Below are positions 1 to 7,826 of a stretch of DNA of 64,000 bases, piece after piece. The translations under genes were made by a program, and so were the position numbers. How positions within the stretch are numbered: position 1 is the stretch's first letter; each line of letters begins with the position of its first letter. The stretch is from DTLC01 sp964555645 (lineage in GTDB: Bacteria; Verrucomicrobiota; Verrucomicrobiia; Limisphaerales; DTLC01): positions 145,217 through 209,216 of the forward strand of contig CAZKTA010000003.1 of assembly GCA_964555645.1 (NCBI GenBank). The letters run 5' to 3'. The notes beneath the pieces were generated by a model, which worked only from the letters and a program-made list of their open reading frames with translations, was not told the DNA's origin and did not search any database.

Positions 1-684
1 ACCCCATGCGATTCGAGTGTACCAATGGTCCTAATGGCCTACCGAGCCGCCCTTGCTGCAGTCACTACCGGATGTTGCAAACCGGTGGTTTGTGACCTAG
101 CAATAGCAGACGATTTAGCTGAGCTGCTGGAAAAGGTCTGCGCACGGCACCGCGCCACTTGCCCACAGCGGCGACGCGGTCATACCATAACACGACTTGT
201 GACATTTTTCGGCCTGCTACCAAACTTTCACCCCATGCAGGCACTGCGCCAAATGAGGAGTTTGCTTCGGCGCGGAGATTTTTTACTGCTAAGCGCAAAC
301 CTTGTTCCCGGCGCGGACATGGCCGCTGGCATGAAAAAAGTCCTCTCGCAATATGACAACACACTAACGCGCGACTGGTTGATGACATTCTTACTGGATC
401 TTGGTGTGGAGTGCGACGCCGGCACGCTACGCTTCGATGTCGAACACGGCCAATTCGGTGTAAACCGCGTCGTGGCCAAGTTTCACTTCAAACAAAAATC
501 CACAGTCCAAATCTGGCGTCAGACCTTTGTATTCAGACCGCCGGATACTATCCAACTATTCTTCTCGTACCGCTATACACCTAAACAATTGCACGATCTG
601 CTTCAGCAATACGGGTTCACTGTAACCGGACAGTGGTTAACACCTTCGGGTGACGAAGGCGTGTTTTGTTGCTCCCGAACTTAA
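1..684 (+). CDS. EgtD-like SAM-dependent methyltransferase (3' part)
   Basis: The reading frame is open from the first base of the window, so the gene starts upstream and only its C-terminal about 227 residues are seen. The segment VTFFGLLPNFHPMQA, followed by LRRGDFLLLSANLVPG and then a QYDNTLTRDWLMTFLLDLG stretch, resembles the C-terminal half of the histidine-specific methyltransferase family (EgtD, Methyltransf_33). There the GNF/PNF loop and the Y/N-rich helix shape the amino-acid pocket. EgtD trimethylates histidine in ergothioneine synthesis, but relatives act on other substrates, and the SAM-binding motif I is outside the window. No other ergothioneine gene is visible. Family assignment is fairly sure; substrate unknown. 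Confidence 0.6.
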   Translation, partial: TPCDSSVPMVLMAYRAALAAVTTGCCKPVVCDLAIADDLAELLEKVCARHRATCPQRRRGHTITRLVTFFGLLPNFHPMQALRQMRSLLRRGDFLLLSANLVPGADMAAGMKKVLSQYDNTLTRDWLMTFLLDLGVECDAGTLRFDVEHGQFGVNRVVAKFHFKQKSTVQIWRQTFVFRPPDTIQLFFSYRYTPKQLHDLLQQYGFTVTGQWLTPSGDEGVFCCSRT

Positions 685-764
685 GCAGTGGCCGAGCGCA
701 ACAGGCAGACCTGCCGGTCAAACTTTGTCAGTAGGGCATAAGATTGACAGTTGTGCAGTTCAAA

Positions 765-1633
765 CTATCGAAATTGCCCGGCTGCAGGACCGTTACTGTA
801 CCATTCACCTAGCGCGTCAAGCGCCTGGCGGAAATTTTCCAGGTGATAACGCTGTCTGCTTTCCCAGTAACAGAACGGCCATGGCGCATCGCCGGTGGTA
901 ATTAGCATGTTTTCAGCAGGAACTACGCTTGCAATGCGATGCCGCGAAATTTCCCACGAATGATAAACCACCGCGGTCACGTCAGCCAAATCCGCCTTTG
1001 ACATACGAAATATCGGTCCTAAATTTTCACTACGTCCAAAAATAGCGCGGCGGGTCAAATCAGTTTCGTTGCTAGTCAGCGAGTCAATTCCGCGCTCTGG
1101 TTTGCGGGTCATATGAAAGTAGAATTTATTGGGGGAACGCGCACGAGTCGCGCGGTTACCGTTTACCCACAACTGCTCGAAGTACCATTGCCCGTGCTTA
1201 ACTTCTGGGATTTGCGCAGACCATATACCATCTGCGTGGCGCTGCCAGCCGGTCACAACGCGCCCCCCCCTGTAAAAAGCGGTTTTGCGCCTGACACAGC
1301 TTCGTACGAAATCATGGCCTCGGGCGTGCCACTGTCAACTGGTGTAAAATCCACTGGCCCAGTAAGTTGATACACGCCGTCGTGGAACAAGACCCGGACA
1401 GGTTTTTGAGCGGCGCCATGTCTCTTGAGTTTTCGCACCAGGTTGCGCGCGCCGGCAAACGACGCAAGTGGCCCGTCCGTCTTGGTGGCGTTTGGCTTAG
1501 GTAGCGTGCCAGACCATGCGTCGTTACCGCGTGGCGAGACGTAAATCACCAAAGTGCCCGTTGATTGGGCCAACGACACAACAGCCCAAGATACGGCTGC
1601 CAACAAAACCAACCGCTTCAGCATCATACGCAT
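765..1633 (-). pseudogene. Secreted right-handed beta-helix protein, frameshifted and truncated
   Basis: The start at 1633 gives a signal peptide (MLKRLVLLAAVSWAVVSLAQ) followed by IYVSPRGNDAWSGT, the usual opening of a parallel beta-helix polysaccharide-active protein. The frame stops at 1253 just after TGGGAL, but the protein clearly continues one frame over as VTGWQRHADGIWSAQ...FEQLWVNGNRATRARSP. The break lies in a run of eight G (plus-strand C at 1263-1270); nine G would restore GGGRVVTGWQRH. The continued frame ends at a TAG at 765, after GEWYSNGP. Family members normally continue for several hundred residues, so the 3' end is also lost. Either a decayed gene or, for the first lesion, a homopolymer sequencing error. 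Confidence 0.75.
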
Positions 1634-1740
1634 CGGATGCGCATGAGTTTTCCCAGAAAGTCGAGCAAGACAACTCGCATGCACAACATCACAACGTCTG
1701 CAACTTAACCAACACGCGCAAGCTGCCGGCCTACTGAGCG

Positions 1741-2628
1741 CTAGAAAACCCTCAACGTATCCAGCACGGCTTTGATCCGCGGCACTTCGTGCGTGCGGAA
1801 CAGGTCGGTCCTGCCCAATGCAGCCAAAACAGCAAAAAACGGCTCGGCGCACCTGACTTCCTCGCCGAAGTACTCGAATGCATGCGGCAACGCGTTGCAA
1901 ATCGGATAACCAAGCGTGCGCAGCCTAAATGTGTTCAGAAAAATGTTCATTTGGTACCGAACACGCCGTGCGCTATCTTGAAGGTTCCGATAGTAAAAGC
2001 CCAAACCCGGATCGAGTATAATTTTTTGGACGCCGTACTTTTGCGCTAGCTCGATCTGGCGCGTGAAATACTCACGCATCAACTCGATTGTATCGAGGCC
2101 AAACTCAAACTCGCCAACTGTGCGAACGTTTTTACCTTGCACGTAGCAAATGATAACCGCAGCGCCATGTTCAGCAGCGATTCGATAAAGCTCAGGCGCG
2201 TGCTCAGTTCCTGTGATGTTCAACACATTCGCACCGGCTCCAAGACTCGCGCGTGCTACTGCGGGCTGGTAAGTTTCAACCGAGACGAGTACATCCTGAT
2301 CTCTGAGCGCTTTGATGACTGGAATTAACTTACTAGTTTGGAGGGCTTCGTCTGCTCGGGCTGCATTAAGCAATGTGGACTCAGCGCCGATATCAACCAG
2401 GTGTGCCCCCTGACTTACCAAGACCCTAGCACGGTACACCGCCCTTTCTGCACTTAGGCATACGCTTTCACGATACCACGAGTCGGGTGAGAGATTAATT
2501 ACGCCCATTATAGCTGGTTGCTTGTTAAACTCAAAAAGACGGTCGCCAATCCGAAACTCTGCTACTGGCGCAGAATACGCATTCGGAGCCTTCTGATACA
2601 TCCCAGCCAGTTGTTCAAGCGTGAGCAC
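1741..2628 (-). CDS. Dihydropteroate synthase-like protein
   Basis: 295 residues starting at a GTG. Three DHPS signatures are in order: MGVINLSPDSW (canonical MGVvNvTPDSF), GAHLVDIGAEST (canonical GAdiiDIGGEST) and KIILDPGLGFYYRN (canonical DPGiGFgK). These form the pterin-binding TIM barrel. DHPS joins p-aminobenzoate to dihydropterin pyrophosphate in folate synthesis. Here the segment after DPGLGF lacks the usual lysine (YYRN instead of GK), and the N-terminal 30 residues are unusual. It may therefore be a divergent FolP or a related pterin/corrinoid-binding enzyme. No other folate gene lies nearby. It sits alone between a pseudogene and tRNA-Arg. Confidence 0.65.
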   Translation of the reverse strand: MLTLEQLAGMYQKAPNAYSAPVAEFRIGDRLFEFNKQPAIMGVINLSPDSWYRESVCLSAERAVYRARVLVSQGAHLVDIGAESTLLNAARADEALQTSKLIPVIKALRDQDVLVSVETYQPAVARASLGAGANVLNITGTEHAPELYRIAAEHGAAVIICYVQGKNVRTVGEFEFGLDTIELMREYFTRQIELAQKYGVQKIILDPGLGFYYRNLQDSARRVRYQMNIFLNTFRLRTLGYPICNALPHAFEYFGEEVRCAEPFFAVLAALGRTDLFRTHEVPRIKAVLDTLRVF

Positions 2629-2679
2629 TGAAGTGAAAACTCCAAAAATCGAAAATCAAAAAAACACAAACCCAGTTGT

Positions 2680-2756
2680 TGGTACGCCCGGCGCGATTCG
2701 AACGCGCGACCCTCTGCTTAGAAGGCAGATGCTCTGTCCAGCTGAGCTACGGGCGC
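2680..2756 (-). tRNA. tRNA-Arg (UCU)
   Basis: Read on the minus strand, a complete cloverleaf starts with acceptor GCGCCCG and pairs with CGGGCGT (one G-U closing pair). The D arm is GCTCAGCTGGACAGAGC, the anticodon loop is CTTCTAA (anticodon TCT, stem TCTGC/GCAGA), and the T arm contains GTTCGAATC. The 3' CCA is encoded at 2680-2682. It lies between gcvP and the DHPS-like gene, all on the same strand. Confidence 0.97.
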
Positions 2757-2911
2757 AGCACCAATCAAAACTACTCGGCAACACCATCTCTTGCAAGCCC
2801 ACCATGCGCAAGGCAATCCTGGTGCACCCGTACGCAAACTCCGGGCAAACGCGGGTTTGTCCTAGTGAGGCTCGAAGCAGTCAGCTCAGCCCTAGTTTGA
2901 AAACCGACTTC

Positions 2912-5665
2912 TCACGCAAACGGCCAAGCCTCACAACTCGCTGTGAAACACCGATCGCCATATACATTGTCCACGCACGCGACATGAGGCCAGAACTTGT
3001 GTTCGCGCGTCCATGGGGCCGGAAACGCCGCCTGCTCACGTGAATACTTATGGGGCCAATCCGCTGCGGCAATCATGTCGGCCGTATGCGGCGCATTTTT
3101 CAATGGATTGTCGAACTTATCTAGCCGCCCATCTTCGATCGCTTTAATCTCAGCGTGGATCGAGATCAACGCGTCACAGAATCGGTCTAGTTCAGTCTTC
3201 GACTCGCTTTCAGTTGGCTCAACCATGAACGTGCCTGGTACCGGCCACGACATAGTGGGCGCATGAAACCCATAATCCATAAGCCGTTTAGCAACGTGTT
3301 CGACATCGACCCCGGCCCTGGCCCTGCACTGCCGGAAATCTAATATGCATTCGTGCGCAACTAGGTCATTCGGCCCAAGATACACAGTCGGAAAATAATC
3401 GCGCAACCTGTGCGCTAAGTAGTTCGCGTTCAGGATCGCAACTTTGCTGGCTTTGGTGAGTCCTTCGGCACCCATCGTTGCGATGTACATCCAAGCAATT
3501 GTTAAAATGCTTGCACTGCCATATTGCGCCGATGTGAGCATTCCAATGCCGGTCCCAGGCGCACCCGGCAGGAACGGCGCCAGGTGTGCTGCAACTGCAA
3601 TCGGTCCCACACCAGGACCACCACCACCGTGCGGTATACCGAAAGTCTTGTGCAGATTCAGATGACACACATCTGCCCCAAGCTCGCCCGGCCGACACAA
3701 CCCCACCATCGCATTCAGGTTCGCGCCGTCCATGTACACCTGGCCACCGTGCTCATGGACTAATGCGCAAATCTCGCGAATTCGTGGCTCAAATACGCCG
3801 TGCGTAGACGGATAAGTAATCATCAGCGCCGCAACTTTGTCCCTGTAGAGGCGTAGCTTGGCACGCAACTCTTCCACACTAACTCTGCCATGCGGATCGC
3901 ATTCTACCGGTACAACTTGCATGCCGGCCAGCGTGGCACTGGCTGGATTTGTCCCATGCGCAGATGTTGGTATCAGACATACTTTACGTTGGCCCTGGCC
4001 GGTGCTCAGGTGATATCGACGAATGATTAACAGGCCGGCCAGTTCGCCCTGCGAACCTGCGTTTGGCTGGAGTGAAACCGCTGTCATACCCGTGATTTCA
4101 GCCAGCCATTGTTCCAACTGCTGCACCAACCGTTGGTAACCGTGTGCCTGCTCGATCGGCACAAACGGATGCACATTGGTTACCTCAGGCCATGTCACCG
4201 GGAACATGCTCGCAGCCGAGTTAAGTTTCATTGTGCACGAACCAAGTGGGATCATCGAGGTACACAGCGAGATGTCACGTGATTCAAGCCGTTTCAAATA
4301 ACGCATCATCTCAAGCTCGGTATGATACCGATTGAACACTGGCGCAGTTAAAAAAGGCGTGGTCCTGGCATGCAATGCTGGTGCAGGCCGCCCCCTACCG
4401 GACCCTATAAGCCTGATTAACTGCTCGACATCCGGTTCTGTGCTTGTCTCGTCAAGCGAAATGCCAATTGTCCCGTCGCCATAGTCACGCACGTTTACCT
4501 CCGTCGGTAGCTTGGCTCGAATACGTAGCGTATCGAAAAACGGCCCGTCACCAATCCAATCCACTTGTTCTGCCAACCTACACGCAAGCTCGTGGATTCG
4601 CTGTGCGATGCGTCTAAGCCCGTCTGGCCCGTGCCAAACCGCGTACATCGCTGCTAATACAGCAGGCAAAACTTGCGCAGTGCAAATGTTACTTGTTGCC
4701 TTTTCGCGCCGGATATGTTGTTCGCGTGTTTGCAGCGCCAATCGTAGGGCCGGTTGCCCACGCGCATCGCGCGACACACCGATCAACCGACCCGGCATCT
4801 GCCGTTTGAACCGGTCACGCGTGGCAAGGAATGCCGGATGCGGCCCGCCGTAACCGAGTGGCACACCAAACCGCTGTGCACTGCCAACAACAACATCTGC
4901 GCCAAATTCACCCGGCGGCCTGATCAATGTCAGTGCCAATAAGTCCGTTGCAACAACCAACAATGCTGAGCTTTTATGCAGTTCATCCGCTAAAGGTGAA
5001 TAATCGTAGATCTGCCCGTCCGTAGCGGGGTACTGCACCAACGCGCCGAACACAGTATCATCGAGCTTGAACTGCCTGTGGTCATCCACCACCACCTGAA
5101 TGCCCAATGGCTCGGCACGCGTGTGCACAACAGCAATTGTTTGCGGATGACAACTCGCGGATACCAAAAACGTACTTGCGTGCTCGGCCGGGCGCAGCCG
5201 GTGACACATTAACATCGCTTCTGCAGCAGCAGACGCTTCATCAAGCAATGACGCATTTGCAATCTCCATACGCGTCAGGTCGGCGACCATCACCTGAAAC
5301 AAAAACAGCGCTTCAAGCCGGCCCTGTGAAATTTCCGATTGATACGGTGTGTAGGGCGTGTACCACGCCGGATTTTCCAAAATGCATCGTTGCAACACTG
5401 GTGGTACCAGGGTGCCGTAGAAACCTTGACCGATGTAAGTCCGGCGTGGCTTGTTCTGCGACATGATGGCTTTTAATTCGGCCAAGGCTTCATGCTCGGC
5501 CCGCGCCAGCGGCAGGTTCAATGGCCGGTGAGTCCGAAGCGGACTCGGTATCGCCGCATCCACTAGTGCATCCAATGAGGCGAAACCTAGCGCGGCTAAC
5601 ATTTCTTGTTGCTCGACGTCGCTAGGCCCAATTTGACGACGAATAAATGTATCTGTGTGAGCCAT
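2912..5665 (-). CDS. gcvP: Glycine dehydrogenase (decarboxylating), P protein
   Basis: 917 residues, single-chain P protein of the glycine cleavage system. It is the PLP enzyme that decarboxylates glycine and loads the aminomethyl group onto the H-protein lipoyl arm. The N-terminal half opens with FIRRQIGPS and contains RRTYIGQGFYGTLVPPV. The C-terminal half contains SLQPNAGSQGE, the STHGVFEP stretch, and NLHKTFGIPHGGGGPG with the PLP-binding lysine. The length is slightly short, and the C-terminus ends in a non-canonical FTASCEAWPFA tail after DNVYGDR. It starts 1 nt after the gcvH stop, the last gene of a tight gcvT-gcvH-gcvP operon. Confidence 0.97.
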   Translation of the reverse strand: MAHTDTFIRRQIGPSDVEQQEMLAALGFASLDALVDAAIPSPLRTHRPLNLPLARAEHEALAELKAIMSQNKPRRTYIGQGFYGTLVPPVLQRCILENPAWYTPYTPYQSEISQGRLEALFLFQVMVADLTRMEIANASLLDEASAAAEAMLMCHRLRPAEHASTFLVSASCHPQTIAVVHTRAEPLGIQVVVDDHRQFKLDDTVFGALVQYPATDGQIYDYSPLADELHKSSALLVVATDLLALTLIRPPGEFGADVVVGSAQRFGVPLGYGGPHPAFLATRDRFKRQMPGRLIGVSRDARGQPALRLALQTREQHIRREKATSNICTAQVLPAVLAAMYAVWHGPDGLRRIAQRIHELACRLAEQVDWIGDGPFFDTLRIRAKLPTEVNVRDYGDGTIGISLDETSTEPDVEQLIRLIGSGRGRPAPALHARTTPFLTAPVFNRYHTELEMMRYLKRLESRDISLCTSMIPLGSCTMKLNSAASMFPVTWPEVTNVHPFVPIEQAHGYQRLVQQLEQWLAEITGMTAVSLQPNAGSQGELAGLLIIRRYHLSTGQGQRKVCLIPTSAHGTNPASATLAGMQVVPVECDPHGRVSVEELRAKLRLYRDKVAALMITYPSTHGVFEPRIREICALVHEHGGQVYMDGANLNAMVGLCRPGELGADVCHLNLHKTFGIPHGGGGPGVGPIAVAAHLAPFLPGAPGTGIGMLTSAQYGSASILTIAWMYIATMGAEGLTKASKVAILNANYLAHRLRDYFPTVYLGPNDLVAHECILDFRQCRARAGVDVEHVAKRLMDYGFHAPTMSWPVPGTFMVEPTESESKTELDRFCDALISIHAEIKAIEDGRLDKFDNPLKNAPHTADMIAAADWPHKYSREQAAFPAPWTREHKFWPHVACVDNVYGDRCFTASCEAWPFA

Positions 5666-5666
5666 T

Positions 5667-6047
5667 TCAAGCGCCGATGTGCCGAGCGTACTGCTCGGCG
5701 GTTAACAACGAATCAACCTCGGCCGGATTGCTCAGCCGGACCCGGAAGAGCCATCCCATGCCATACGGGTCCTGATTGATCAACTGCGGGGCGCTGCCAA
5801 GTTCAGTGTTAACCGCAATCACCTCGCCGCTTACAGGCGTGTAAATATCGCTTGCGGTTTTTACGCTCTCGATGACAGCGCACTCCTTGGCGGCTTCTAA
5901 AACCTTGCCGATTTGCGGTAGTTCCACATACACAACATCAGTCAGTTCGCGTTGCGCATGATCTGTAATGCCAACCACTGCTTCGGTGCCTTCAACACGG
6001 ACCCATTCGTGTGACTTCGTGTATCTGAGTTGTTCAGGAATGTTCAT
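5667..6047 (-). CDS. gcvH: Glycine cleavage system H protein
   Basis: 126 residues starting at MNIPEQLRYTKSHEW, typical for GcvH. The lipoylation site is Lys63 in ESVKTASDIYTPVSG, and the C-terminal YGMGWLFRVRL strand is present. The H protein shuttles the aminomethyl intermediate between the P, T and L proteins. I chose the ATG at 6047 because its first bases overlap the gcvT stop (ATGA, 6044-6047), which indicates translational coupling. An in-frame extension upstream lies inside gcvT and has no family match. Confidence 0.97.
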   Translation of the reverse strand: MNIPEQLRYTKSHEWVRVEGTEAVVGITDHAQRELTDVVYVELPQIGKVLEAAKECAVIESVKTASDIYTPVSGEVIAVNTELGSAPQLINQDPYGMGWLFRVRLSNPAEVDSLLTAEQYARHIGA

Positions 6048-7135
6048 CTGCGTTTCTGTAATAACGGTTTTGGTTTGAGCTCGGCCAGGCACAACCGACC
6101 GCGTATTTCTATTTGTACCTGTGCGCCTGGCAGAGCCGTTGCCAACTCGACATATCCCATGCCTATGCCCGCCTCGAGTATCGGCGAATACGACCCACTT
6201 GTTACCATGCCGACCACGCGGCCTTGCATCATGATTTTGCAGCCGGCACGTGGCAGCGGCGCTCTTCCACCCATGACAAAAGCAACCAATTGACGCGCCA
6301 AACCATCTCTCCGCTGCTTAAGAAGCCGCATTCGGCCTACGAAGTCGCCTTTATCGAACACGACAAACTTGCTCAACCCAGCCTCAAATGGCGTCGTGTG
6401 TTCATCCAACTCGTGCCCATATAACGGATAGCACATCTCCAACCGTAACGAGTCACGCGCACCCAGCCCAACGGGTACAAGCCGAAACGGTTTGCCGCGC
6501 TGCAAAAGCGCACCCCACAGCTTTTCCGCGTCCTCAGCCGCGCAAAACAACTCGAATCCATCCTCGCCAGTGTAACCTGTCCGTGCGATCCAACATGCAC
6601 AATCCGCGATCTTTAGCCTGGCTATTTTGAACCGGTCAAGTTCAGCAGCTTCAGGTAACACACGAGCGGCAGCCGGTCCTTGCAGCGCCAGGATAGCCGT
6701 TTGCCAGCTTAGGTTTTGCAATACAACTGGCTCAGGTGCATTTGCCGTAATCCAATCGAAATCTTTCTGCGTATTTGCCGCATTCACAACAAGCAAAAAC
6801 ATGCTCGGCTCAATACGATACAGGATCAGGTCATCAATCACGCCGCCGTTGTCGTTGCACATCAACGTGTACTGGGCTGAGCCAGGTTCGAGCCGCGCCA
6901 CATCATTTGTGAGCAATTTGTTGAGCACTTGCTCGGCGTGAGTCCCGGCCACAAGTAATACGCCCATGTGCGAAATGTCAAAAATGCCAACTGCACGTCT
7001 TACCCACAAATGTTCCGCCACTACACCGCTGTAGTGGAGTGGCATTTCCCAGCCTGCAAACACCGTCATGGTCGCCCCCGACGCTCGGTGTACTGCGTAA
7101 AGCGGCGTGCGTTGTGGCGGTCCACTGCTGGCCAT
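6044..7135 (-). CDS. gcvT: Aminomethyltransferase, glycine cleavage T protein
   Basis: About 363 residues. Features seen: RTPLYAVHRASGATM, FAGWEMPLHYSGV, VGIFDISHMG, a folate-binding fold with NDNGGVIDDLILYR, and the C-terminal GMVTSGSYSPIL...GIGMGYV region. GcvT transfers the methylene group from aminomethyl-lipoyl-H protein to tetrahydrofolate and releases ammonia. I used the ATG at 7135; a TTG two codons upstream is also possible. A good -35/-10 pair lies only a few bases upstream (7144-7172), so the mRNA would be nearly leaderless. First gene of the gcvTHP operon. I see no glycine riboswitch in the leader. Confidence 0.97.
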   Translation of the reverse strand: MASSGPPQRTPLYAVHRASGATMTVFAGWEMPLHYSGVVAEHLWVRRAVGIFDISHMGVLLVAGTHAEQVLNKLLTNDVARLEPGSAQYTLMCNDNGGVIDDLILYRIEPSMFLLVVNAANTQKDFDWITANAPEPVVLQNLSWQTAILALQGPAAARVLPEAAELDRFKIARLKIADCACWIARTGYTGEDGFELFCAAEDAEKLWGALLQRGKPFRLVPVGLGARDSLRLEMCYPLYGHELDEHTTPFEAGLSKFVVFDKGDFVGRMRLLKQRRDGLARQLVAFVMGGRAPLPRAGCKIMMQGRVVGMVTSGSYSPILEAGIGMGYVELATALPGAQVQIEIRGRLCLAELKPKPLLQKRR

Positions 7136-7143
7136 GGGCAAGT

Positions 7144-7172
7144 CTCATACCGTCCAACACAGCGCATGTCAA
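7144..7172 (-). promoter_or_regulatory. Putative gcvT promoter
   Basis: On the minus strand TTGACA (7172-7167), a 17 nt spacer and TATGAG (7149-7144) form a sigma-70-type promoter. The predicted start of transcription is about 7137, within about 2 nt of the gcvT ATG. That leaves no room for a Shine-Dalgarno sequence. Confidence 0.55.
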
Positions 7173-7826
7173 TCACGCGCTGGACAAAACAACAGGTGAG
7201 CAACGCTTAACAAGTGCAGGTTCGGTAACTACACACATATGCGCACCTTCAGTGGTCAGTGGGCGTGATTCGGACTGCGATGAAGCATAGCGCACAGGTC
7301 TGGTGGTGTCAGACAAAATCTGCTAAGGTGCAGCTGGCGTTTTGCTAGCATGTTTGAACTGAAGTTTCGGATGTCTCGGATCTGCGCCTGGGAGAATTCT
7401 ACCGCACGAAATTCAAAAATAGTGACGCCAAGGCGCGTCCGCAGACACCTCAGCGAGGCGTCCCTACCAAAACATTTCGTGGGGAGGTACACATTACTCA
7501 TGTTTCCGAATGTTAAACCGCAGTGGCGCAGAGTTTTATATGAAGCCAAGACTAGCGGTCCACGAACAATATCCTGGCGGTGCGCTCTGTTCCTTGAGCG
7601 GGCCAGGTGCAAAATATTCATGCTAAAATGCACGATTTTCAGACTGAACCAGCTTTACTCGCCAGACCCAAAATGCAATTGGTGGGTCGAAAACGACAAG
7701 GTCGCAAAAGCGATGTGCTTTGTTCAGCTAACCGCACTCAGGACGCAAGGCTTACCACCGGCGCGCTCGCTTGTGGCTGCCGACTCGAAGCCGTTAACAG
7801 GAGAAAAGCTATCAGTTGATTTTAAG
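7173..7826. other. Intergenic region before the PL9 cluster
   Basis: About 650 bases between the divergent gcvT and PL9 genes. Open frames exist on both strands but are not protein-like and match no family I know. The plus-strand frame of the first lyase stays open back to 7350, but nothing there resembles the downstream protein. I see no tRNA, strong terminator or repeat. Confidence 0.5.

Noticed and set aside
7142..7330. Glycine riboswitch upstream of gcvT
   Set aside because: A promoter lies directly at the start codon, and I see no tandem glycine aptamer sequence in the leader.
7350..7826. N-terminal extension of the first PL9 gene
   Set aside because: The frame is open but Cys/Arg-rich and lies before an excellent signal peptide; the ATG at 7827 is preferred.
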